NCBI GenBank assembly: GCA_019115995.1
Contig: DXCL01000001.1
Location: 1 to 64,000 of the forward strand
DNA length: 64,000 nt
Reading direction: 5' to 3'
Origin: Candidatus Borkfalkia avistercoris
Lineage (GTDB): Bacteria > Bacillota > Clostridia > Christensenellales > Borkfalkiaceae
The notes under the pieces were generated by a model that worked only from the letters and a program-made list of their open reading frames with translations, was not told where the DNA came from and made no database searches. Position numbers and translations under genes: made by a program. Positions 33,336 to 41,318 of this stretch are shown here, piece after piece. Position 1 is the first letter of the stretch. Each line of letters opens with the position of its first letter.

Positions 33336-36300
33336 ATTTGCTCCTCCCCGTCCTCTTCCGTCGGCATTACGATGGAAAAGGTCTTTTCGATCGATCCCGT
33401 ATAATTTCCGCTCACATAGGCGCGCACGGTATATTCGCCCGCCGCGCTCGGCGCGCCGTCGAGCTTTTCTCCGTTCTCGCCGAAATACTCATAGAGCACC
33501 GACGCGCCCGATTCTCCGCAGACCGCCTGCGGCGCCTGCGGCGACCCGTTATAGACAAAATCCTCGTGCCCTTCCTCGTTTTCCCACGTCAAAGAGACGG
33601 ATTTCGGAGCGATCGTAAACGTGCAGGAGGCATTCTCCTCTATGGTGAAGTTACTGCCCTGCCCGAGCGAAGCGGTCATCGTGTGCTCGCCAGCTTCCGC
33701 CGCGGCGCCTACGTATCCGAGATCTCCCTGCAATTCGTTCCAAAGCGTACCCGTCAGGGCGCCCCCGCCCGAAGCGTATTCCGCTCCCGTAACGGCGAGG
33801 CTCTTTTGCGAGCCGTCGTAAGTAAAGTTTCTGTTCTCCTGCCAGACGAGAGAAACGCCGAGCGGCGTGATCGTGTATTCGCAAGTAACGTTGGCGGCGG
33901 TGATCTCAAAATTGCTGCCCTCTTTCAGGGAAACGCGCATCGTATGCGTGCCGACGTCGGAAGCGGCGCCGCTGTATTCGAGATTGTCAAAAAATTCATC
34001 GGGCACGGATCCGGCGTCCAAAATCTGAATGCCGTGTTCCGTTCCGTCGTATACAAATGTCTGCCCCTCTGCCCATGCAATGGTAGCCACAGAGAACTTC
34101 GAGATTTCGTATTCATGCGACTGCGCGGAACCGAACACATAGTTTCCGCTTTCGGGCAGGCTCGCCGTAACGGTATGCGTGCCCGCGTTCACGCCGTCCC
34201 CCTCCGTAACCGAATATATAATGCCCGCAAGCACGTCGTCCTCTTCGCCGGAAACGACCCCGCTCAGCCGCAGCGCGGCCGGGTATTGTTGTTCCCCGTT
34301 GTAATACAGCGTCTGAGATCCCCATTCTGAAACGGTTATCGGCCGCGCATCGATCGTATACGAATGCGACCCCAAGCCCTCCGCAAATACATAATTGCCG
34401 CCTTCGGGCAGGCTCGCCGTTACGGTATGTTCGCCCGCATTCACGCCGCCGCCCGCCGTGATCTTATAGACGAAGGAGCCGAGCAGTTCGGCCTCGTCTT
34501 CCGCAACGGCGCCCGTTACCGATACGGCTTCGGGATATTGCAGCTGACCGTTGTAGGTCAGCGCGCCGTCGCTCCACGAAATGCCCGTTACGGTGCGGGG
34601 AGAAATGACAAACTCATGCGTAGGATTTTCCAGCGTATAGTTATCGTCCGTGATCACCGCGCGCGCGGTATACGTGCCCGCGTCCGTCCGCGTTTGGTTC
34701 CACCCGTCGGCATACACATATACCGTGAGGGCGCCGTCGCTCCCCACGCCGCTTGCCGACGCCGCCGGCCTCTGCCCGCTGCCGTCGTAAACGACCTCGC
34801 AATTGCTCCAAGAAACGGAAACATCGCAGGGAGAAACGGTGAACGAACGCGACGCGCTGCCCGCCGCCACGGTATATTTTTCTGCCGTTTCGCCAGTGAG
34901 CGAAAGGGTGATCGTATAATCTCCCGCGTCAAAGACCTGCGTCTGAGAAAGGGTATAGCCGTCAAGCCTGTCGGAGCCGACCGCCTGATCCTCCGCGGGC
35001 TGTGCGGACACCGCTTTTTCGGTGCCGCTGTAAACGAGATCCTCTGGAAGCGACCAGACAAATTCAATCGGCTTTTTCCCGACGGTGATCGTTTCTTCCG
35101 CATAAGCGGTAGCGGTGAGCGAGGTGAGCGTTTCGGAAGAGAAGGTAACCTCCACGCCGTATGCGCCGCTTTGCGAAGGCACGGGCGTGCCGAGAGGATA
35201 GGTCGAGCCGGAGCCCGACTCCGTAGCGCCGAGCGCCGTCCAGGAATATGTAACGTCGAGCCCCTCCGTCGACGCCGCCGCATCTGCGACGAGCGTAACG
35301 GTATCTCCGTAAACAAAGGAGAAGCTTCCTCCCGCCGATATGGAAACGGAGGCCCATTCGATCTTCCATACGGGATATACGGTCACGTCGCTCCCGTCCG
35401 CCGCCCGGGCGCCGAGCAATTCCTGCAAGGAATCGTTCGGGAGCGCTTCCCTGCCGCTTTCCGCCTGATACTCCCACGTTACGGCAAAGCCCTGCCGCGC
35501 CGGAAGCTCCCCGATGAGCGAATCCGCCGTGCTCGGCACGACGTAGCGGTAAGAAAGCGTCTGTCCGCCGACGGAAGTCTGCTTGTAATCGGAATCCGTT
35601 TCGTACAGCGCGTCGTTGTCTTCCCCGATCTCGACGCGATAAATTTTTTCAAACTCGATCTCGGCGCCGTTCACGCTGTCCGTCAATACACTGCCGACGA
35701 TCGAACCCGAACCGCCGTCGGGCTCGCCCATGATATACCCGCCGAACTCGGTAAAGCCCCAGTGGAGATCTTCCGCGGAGGTCTTGTCGGTATGGGCGGC
35801 GTAGGAAAATTCCGAAACATAAGAAGACAAATCGAAGGTATCCCCCGATTTTCCGAACCAGGTAGAAAAAACTTTATGCTCCGCAATGTCGTAAGAGCTT
35901 TCGCTGTAACGGAAGGTGACGTAGATCTCTCCCTCCGCAAGCCCCTGCGGGCGGAAACTGTTGGCGGCGTTCAGCGCGCCGGAACCGCCCTCGCCCTCCG
36001 AAAGGCTGTAAAAGGCGGTGCGGAAATCGTCGATATACTCTTTGTCAGCATAGAGCGCGACGGAAGAGCCGGCAGAGAGCGCCGACGCATTGTTGAAGCG
36101 AAGATCCGCGCTCCCTTCGAAGCGGACGGCGCTCACGCCGTCTGCGGAAAGCACGGCGCAGTCGATCGCGCCGACCTCCTTGCCGTTGAAGGTCTCCGGC
36201 ACGACGACGGTATCTCCCCTGCCGTCGAGAACGCCCGTTACCTCGTAATAATTTTCCTCTTCGTTGAACGTATAGGCGAGCGTTCTCACGCCGCCGCCGA

Positions 36301-36823
36301 AGCCCTGCCCGAAAAATCCGCTGCGGAAAATAAAGACCGCATACAGGCAGACAGCGATCAGCAAGAGCCCGAAGCAAGCCGCCGCAGCGCCGCTGCGGGC
36401 GAGATTTTTGAGCTTTGCCGCGTAAAACGCGGAAATAAGCACCGCCGCGAGCACGAGCACGTGCACCGCCGCCCATGAGATGAGCGCGGCGTTGGTAACG
36501 ATCGTTTCGCTCCCGCCTACGCCCATGTCGGCAAACAGCGTGCAGACCATCAGCACGGCGGAAAGAACGAGGTACACCGTTACCCACAGAACGGAATAGC
36601 GGAACCTGAAATTGGAGAAGGCCGCCATGACCGTAAAGAGCGCGTCGAGCGCGAAGAGTATGCACGGGCAGATAAAATATGCGGCGTTGTACCCGCCCGC
36701 CGCGAGCGCCGCGATCACGAACAGATCGGCGGCGGCGGCGAGGATACAGCTCGCCATCAATATCCATTTGCGGCTCGCGATGCGCTTTGCCGTCAAAGAA
36801 GAATCGTAAACGGTATCACTCAT
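33332..36823 (-). CDS. Five-TM membrane protein with giant MBG/Ig-like repeat ectodomain
   Basis: 1163 residues. Five TM helices lie in the first 170 residues (about 20-42, 48-70, 77-98, 111-135, 146-166), placing the remaining ~1000 residues outside the membrane. Residues about 190-480 are beta-rich and unrecognised. From about 510 to the end at least six units of 80-95 residues follow, each with a W-x-Y-D/N-G core and a closing YTI/FTI/F-x-I strand, like MBG or YDG bacterial Ig-like domains (two carry VNAGEHTVTASLPE-type motifs). It is odd to find a surface adhesin-like protein inside an operon of helicases and chaperone-like ATPases: it would anchor or sense at the envelope. It overlaps the next gene by 4 bp. 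Confidence 0.82.
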   Translation of the reverse strand: MSDTVYDSSLTAKRIASRKWILMASCILAAAADLFVIAALAAGGYNAAYFICPCILFALDALFTVMAAFSNFRFRYSVLWVTVYLVLSAVLMVCTLFADMGVGGSETIVTNAALISWAAVHVLVLAAVLISAFYAAKLKNLARSGAAAACFGLLLIAVCLYAVFIFRSGFFGQGFGGGVRTLAYTFNEEENYYEVTGVLDGRGDTVVVPETFNGKEVGAIDCAVLSADGVSAVRFEGSADLRFNNASALSAGSSVALYADKEYIDDFRTAFYSLSEGEGGSGALNAANSFRPQGLAEGEIYVTFRYSESSYDIAEHKVFSTWFGKSGDTFDLSSYVSEFSYAAHTDKTSAEDLHWGFTEFGGYIMGEPDGGSGSIVGSVLTDSVNGAEIEFEKIYRVEIGEDNDALYETDSDYKQTSVGGQTLSYRYVVPSTADSLIGELPARQGFAVTWEYQAESGREALPNDSLQELLGARAADGSDVTVYPVWKIEWASVSISAGGSFSFVYGDTVTLVADAAASTEGLDVTYSWTALGATESGSGSTYPLGTPVPSQSGAYGVEVTFSSETLTSLTATAYAEETITVGKKPIEFVWSLPEDLVYSGTEKAVSAQPAEDQAVGSDRLDGYTLSQTQVFDAGDYTITLSLTGETAEKYTVAAGSASRSFTVSPCDVSVSWSNCEVVYDGSGQRPAASASGVGSDGALTVYVYADGWNQTRTDAGTYTARAVITDDNYTLENPTHEFVISPRTVTGISWSDGALTYNGQLQYPEAVSVTGAVAEDEAELLGSFVYKITAGGGVNAGEHTVTASLPEGGNYVFAEGLGSHSYTIDARPITVSEWGSQTLYYNGEQQYPAALRLSGVVSGEEDDVLAGIIYSVTEGDGVNAGTHTVTASLPESGNYVFGSAQSHEYEISKFSVATIAWAEGQTFVYDGTEHGIQILDAGSVPDEFFDNLEYSGAASDVGTHTMRVSLKEGSNFEITAANVTCEYTITPLGVSLVWQENRNFTYDGSQKSLAVTGAEYASGGGALTGTLWNELQGDLGYVGAAAEAGEHTMTASLGQGSNFTIEENASCTFTIAPKSVSLTWENEEGHEDFVYNGSPQAPQAVCGESGASVLYEYFGENGEKLDGAPSAAGEYTVRAYVSGNYTGSIEKTFSIVMPTEEDGEEQI

Positions 36824-36835
36824 GGTGCGCCCTCC

Positions 36836-38500
36836 TTACTCCTGTACCTTGTGCGGCTTGGAAATATAGCCGTATTCGCCGATCGAAAGCTTGTCGAAGG
36901 TATACCTGTCGTCGCCGAGGAGGAACAAAAGCACGTCTTCTTCCTCAAAGCACAGCTTTTCCTTTCCCAAATATTTCAGGCGGACGAAGGGCGAAAACAT
37001 GTGCGCATATCTCTTGTAGCGCTTTTTGGCGAGCTCCCGCTCCCCGTCGCTTGCGCCCGCAAACGCGGAATGGCAGAAGGGGCACAGCCTGCCCTGCATG
37101 CTTTCCTTCGAATAAGTCCTGCCGCAGCAGTCGCACACGGCTGCCTCCGACTTGTCGATCATCGTCATTTTATCGCGCGCGAAGACGAGGCGGGGCGTAT
37201 ACCGCCTTGCTCCCGAACCGTCGGTGAACACCACTTCGGGATAAGGGCAGTCTTTGCATTTGAACACGGGTTCCTCCTCGCTGCCGAGGTTTTCCTGCTG
37301 CGCCGCGCAAACGCAGCGGGTGCAACCGCCCGCAACGCGCGGGTTTTCGTAGCAGGAAACGTACTGCAAGTGCCTTGCAAATTCACTGTATCCGGCGATC
37401 TCCTCCGCCTGTTCGTCGGTAATGCCGAGATCCTCCTTGCGCGGGTCGATGAACACGGCGCGTTCCTGCGCCTCTCCGTCCTCTCCCGGCACGGTATAAG
37501 AGACGCGGTTGTTCTCCACCAAAACGCCCGCGTTGCAGTTGAGGCAGGAAAGGCTGATACTGTCGTTGAGCCCTACCGTCGCGCGGAGAACGGGTTTCTG
37601 CTCCGAATATACGATATAGGAGGAATTGATCCAGCGCACGTGCGAAATGCCGAGCGTGCTGACCTGGCGGCATTCCAGCCGCACGTTGTCGTGCGAAACC
37701 TTTTCCGCCAGCTCGGAGACGATCTTTTCGTCCTCCTCTCCGCTGTAACAGACGCACCGCGTGAAATCGAAGCCCGCCGTTTTGCCGTACAGCAGATCTT
37801 CCATGGCGCCGAGCACGGCGTCGATGGTGCCGGAAGCGTCGGAATTGTCAGGCTTTTTGCCGCCGTCGCCCGAAGGAATGATCTCATAGAGATATTCGTC
37901 TATCTTTTTTGCCTCTTCCTCGAAGAGGGGGTAAAGCCTTCTTCCGCGCCTGCGGAAATACACCTTTGCGAGCACGGGCACCGCCGCCCCCGTGCCGCCC
38001 GAAAGCTCGATGCGTACGGAAACGCCGTAAATATCCTCCGTGCCGTCTTCGCGGCTGCCTTCTCGTACCTCCACGGCGGGCAGATCCTCGAAAAAACGGC
38101 CCGCTATGTTTTCGAGCGCGCGGCGGCAAAGCTCCTTTTCCGCATCGCTCACCTTGCGCGCATTCTGCTTGTATTCGATAAGGGAATAGCGCTTATGATA
38201 GCTTGCGGCTACGCTCTCGATGAGGTTCAGCCACACCGCGGTGCCGTCGTCGTGCGCCTTGCCGCGGAGCGCGGAAAACCAGGTAGCGCCCTCGGCGGTC
38301 ATTCCCGCGGCCGCCGCTCCGCCGCCCTCTACGTTCAGCCCCTTTTCGTCTCCCGCGTATTCGAAAGTATACGCGTCCGTCACGATCTCGCGCCCGTTCG
38401 CGCTCTTTACGATCTCGGGCGGGATACAGCCGCTCCCGACGAGGCGGCAGATACTCTCAAACGCCCTTTCGTATTCCTTGCCGATGATGATTTTTGCCAT
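36836..38500 (-). CDS. Cys-rich multi-zinc protein, unknown function
   Basis: 554 residues. The N-terminal 300 residues have no recognised domain. The second half carries at least four Cys clusters: CLNCN, CTRCVC, CKDC and CDCCGRTY...CPFC, the last a good zinc ribbon (about 475-500). No enzyme motif is visible. Cys clusters also end the SF2 helicase encoded just upstream, so the two may form a zinc-bound nucleic acid or protein interface (inference). It lies 10 bp after the helicase gene, with GGGAG before the ATG. Confidence 0.75.
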   Translation of the reverse strand: MAKIIIGKEYERAFESICRLVGSGCIPPEIVKSANGREIVTDAYTFEYAGDEKGLNVEGGGAAAAGMTAEGATWFSALRGKAHDDGTAVWLNLIESVAASYHKRYSLIEYKQNARKVSDAEKELCRRALENIAGRFFEDLPAVEVREGSREDGTEDIYGVSVRIELSGGTGAAVPVLAKVYFRRRGRRLYPLFEEEAKKIDEYLYEIIPSGDGGKKPDNSDASGTIDAVLGAMEDLLYGKTAGFDFTRCVCYSGEEDEKIVSELAEKVSHDNVRLECRQVSTLGISHVRWINSSYIVYSEQKPVLRATVGLNDSISLSCLNCNAGVLVENNRVSYTVPGEDGEAQERAVFIDPRKEDLGITDEQAEEIAGYSEFARHLQYVSCYENPRVAGGCTRCVCAAQQENLGSEEEPVFKCKDCPYPEVVFTDGSGARRYTPRLVFARDKMTMIDKSEAAVCDCCGRTYSKESMQGRLCPFCHSAFAGASDGERELAKKRYKRYAHMFSPFVRLKYLGKEKLCFEEEDVLLFLLGDDRYTFDKLSIGEYGYISKPHKVQE

Positions 38501-38510
38501 GATCTACTCC

Positions 38511-41306
38511 CTATCTGCCGAGCGGCTGCTCTTTGTCGTTGCCCAGAATATCCTTGATATCGGCGACCTTTGCCGCTTCCGCGCGCAGATTGCCGCAGAA
38601 GCCCGCGCCGCCGTCGTGCTTGAAATCCCACGCGGAACGGATATAGGTGGCGAAGGTGCGCGCGAGCACGGGCCTGATCCTGCCGCCGCGGTGGCTCGCC
38701 GCGCACACGGGGCAGTCCGCCTCCCACTTGTCGTCAAACCGCACGGCGTGCGGGTGCGGGTAACAGCTCGCGTAATCGCATACAGAACACGCTTTGACGG
38801 CGTCTGCGCCCACGTCTATGCGGCACTTGGGCAGGCAGTCTTTATTCGTGCACATTTCGCACAGCTGCATGAGGTCGCTGTCGCTCGTGTTTTTGTCTTC
38901 TTTATATTTGAGAAGGGCGGGGCAACGCTCGTCGAGCTTCGTACGCTTGAAATAGGCGCAGTGCGAAACGGCACAGATCTTGCGGCAGTACACCTCGCGG
39001 TCGCCGAATTCGCCGCTGTTGCACATGATCCCCTTGCCCTCGTTGTTTACGGACATGCACAGATACCCTTCTTCCGATACGGAGCGGGCGAACACGGAGT
39101 CGCACACGTCGCACTTGAAGTCGTAAACGCTGATCTCTTCCATGCGGGTGCCTTTCGTGTCGCCTCTGCGGCACAGCTCCGTTTCCACGCAATAGAGGTC
39201 GTCGTTCTTCTTTCTCGTTTCGTAGTCTTCCAGCGAATACAGCTTAACGTTGCCGCAGACGGGGCAGCGCACGGTGACCATGCGCTCGTTGTTGCTGCCG
39301 GCGATGATCGTAGCGTCGCCGCTGCCGGAGGACATGAGCCCGATGCGCAAAAAGTACATGAGCACGTACCCTTCCAGCCTGTTCATATCCGCAAGGGAAT
39401 AGATGCGCACGTTGTTTTTTTGCCCCAGGCGGAAGATGCGGCCGATGCGCTGATCCATCGCGAGGGGGTCGGGCGTGATCTGAAAATTGATGATGATATT
39501 CGAATCCTGCAAGTTGACGCCCTCGGTGAACGCGGCGTCTTTGACGACGAGCACGGCGTCTTCTTTCTTTCTGAACCGCTCCACCGTGCCCGTCCTGTCG
39601 AGCACGTTCCCTGAAAGCACGCGGGAAGAAAATTCTTTATCCGCAAGGAGCGCCTCCTCGAAGCGATCCGCAAGGCAGTCTTCCTTTTTGAGTTCATAGT
39701 CGAAAAAGACGAGCACGCGCGCGTTTTTGTGTGCGCGGAGGATCTCCTTCGCCTTTTCGAGCTTGTGCGAAAAGAGATCGCCGTCGTACTGATACGGAAT
39801 CAGCTCGTAAGAAGTATCCTGCGGCAGTTCGCGCATCTGTTCCCAATAGTAAGCGCCGGAGCCTGCCTTCGTAAAGAGCGGCTTTTCCGCGCCGACGGTG
39901 TTGATCACTTTGCTGCCGATCATCTCCGCATACGCCTGCTTCTGCGTCCTGTTGCCGCGCACCTCCTCCACGTAATCCGCCAAAGACATCTTTTTGGAGC
40001 CGACGGACACCGCCTTATCCCCGTAAAGATCCGCAAGGTTTATGGTGAGGTCTTCCCCGTTCAGGCCCTTTGCGGAAATTTTCCCGGGTTTCTCCTGCAT
40101 GGGGAAAAACAGGTAATTGAACAGCTCCTTCTTTTTGCTGAGCAGGTTGTTGGGCTGGCGGATCATGATGGAGCGCAGAACGCCGTTGTGATAGGCGTTG
40201 GCGACCTGCGCCAAGACCGCCTTTTTGATCTCCCTGTTTTCGTCGAGGAATTCCTGCACGATGCGGGACTTTTCACCCTCCGTCTTTTTCTCGAAGCCGC
40301 GTATTTTTTCCTTTGCCAGATACTCGCCGAACGCCTGCGCATGCGTGCCCGTAACCTCGATGAACTTCACCTTTTTGATGAACTCCATGACGGTCGCCGC
40401 GCCGCGGCAGACGTGCTGTTTATAATAATTTTTCTCTTTGTTGTAGTCCTCCGTGCGCTCCTTGTCTTCCTTTTCGTCGAAATCGGAGGGATTGCCGCCC
40501 TTGCAGCGGATAAAATACCAAAGGCGGAACATGTGTTCGAGATTGCCCGAATGCGGGGTAGCCGAAAGGAGAAGGCAATAGGTCATGTTCGCCTTCTTTT
40601 TGGTCTCCATCATCAGAGAGAGCAGTTTCATCGCCTTGGCGTACTTGCCCTCCTCCGCGCAAAGATGGTGCGCCTCGTCTACCACAATGACGTCGAAGAG
40701 GAGCTTTTTCGTCTCCTCCGGCCAATGCACGAAGTCTTCCGTCTTTACGATGATCGGGCGCACGGGACGCAGAAAATTGCCCGTTTTTTCGCACTCGATC
40801 TCGGATATATCGATATCGGCGCCCACTTCGTGCAGAACGCCCTTGCCGAGGCCGAACTGGTTTTCGAGCACGTCGACCCAGGTGGCGTATACCTGCCCGG
40901 GCACGACCAGAAGGAGAGAGCGCACCTTATCCCTTACGGCCAGCTCGCTCAGCACCACGCACGCCTCGTACGTTTTGCCGCTTCCCACCACGTCGGCGAG
41001 CAGCCCGAACCCCCGCAGCTCGCGCAGGAACGCGAGCGCGGCGTCCTTCTGATGCTGTAAAATGATGCCGTCGTTAAAGCCCTGCTTTTCCGTGATGCCG
41101 TATCCGCAGCCTTTTTCCTTTTTGTATTTGTACGGGTCGATCTTCAATATGGAAAAATCGTCATAGCGATCCAGCGCCTCGACCGCCTTGTTCATCTCGG
41201 CGATCTTCGCGTTGTAAGCTTCTTTGGTAGAGGAAAGGTGCGTCCTCTGTTTTTCCTTGTCAAAAGCGTTCAGCCCGACCTCGATGCGATAATTTTTTTT
41301 GCTCAT
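38511..41306 (-). CDS. SNF2-type SF2 helicase with C-terminal zinc clusters
   Basis: 931 residues. Helicase core: GLLADVVGSGKTYEA (motif I, GSGKT at 108-112), VVDEAH (208-213, motif II), LSATPHSG (motif III, about 247-254), and in the second RecA domain TEGVNLQDSNIII (motif V) and QRIGRIFRLGQ (619-629, motif VI, the SNF2/RapA form). Residues 681-931 hold several Cys pairs (CPVCGN, CDVCD, CSVCDYASC, CPVCAASH), probably multiple zinc sites. SNF2 enzymes translocate on double-stranded nucleic acid and remodel bound proteins. It is the second gene of the cluster, 12 bp after the Hsp70-like gene. Confidence 0.9.
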   Translation of the reverse strand: MSKKNYRIEVGLNAFDKEKQRTHLSSTKEAYNAKIAEMNKAVEALDRYDDFSILKIDPYKYKKEKGCGYGITEKQGFNDGIILQHQKDAALAFLRELRGFGLLADVVGSGKTYEACVVLSELAVRDKVRSLLLVVPGQVYATWVDVLENQFGLGKGVLHEVGADIDISEIECEKTGNFLRPVRPIIVKTEDFVHWPEETKKLLFDVIVVDEAHHLCAEEGKYAKAMKLLSLMMETKKKANMTYCLLLSATPHSGNLEHMFRLWYFIRCKGGNPSDFDEKEDKERTEDYNKEKNYYKQHVCRGAATVMEFIKKVKFIEVTGTHAQAFGEYLAKEKIRGFEKKTEGEKSRIVQEFLDENREIKKAVLAQVANAYHNGVLRSIMIRQPNNLLSKKKELFNYLFFPMQEKPGKISAKGLNGEDLTINLADLYGDKAVSVGSKKMSLADYVEEVRGNRTQKQAYAEMIGSKVINTVGAEKPLFTKAGSGAYYWEQMRELPQDTSYELIPYQYDGDLFSHKLEKAKEILRAHKNARVLVFFDYELKKEDCLADRFEEALLADKEFSSRVLSGNVLDRTGTVERFRKKEDAVLVVKDAAFTEGVNLQDSNIIINFQITPDPLAMDQRIGRIFRLGQKNNVRIYSLADMNRLEGYVLMYFLRIGLMSSGSGDATIIAGSNNERMVTVRCPVCGNVKLYSLEDYETRKKNDDLYCVETELCRRGDTKGTRMEEISVYDFKCDVCDSVFARSVSEEGYLCMSVNNEGKGIMCNSGEFGDREVYCRKICAVSHCAYFKRTKLDERCPALLKYKEDKNTSDSDLMQLCEMCTNKDCLPKCRIDVGADAVKACSVCDYASCYPHPHAVRFDDKWEADCPVCAASHRGGRIRPVLARTFATYIRSAWDFKHDGGAGFCGNLRAEAAKVADIKDILGNDKEQPLGR

Positions 41307-41318
41307 AACCTCTCCTTA

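Noticed and set aside
34364..36478. 704-codon plus-strand open frame
   Set aside because: Antisense to the repeat ectodomain protein, composition-driven, with no RBS or motif.
36851..38557. 568-codon plus-strand open frame
   Set aside because: Antisense to the 554-aa Cys-rich protein, whose zinc-ribbon spacing shows that the minus frame is real.
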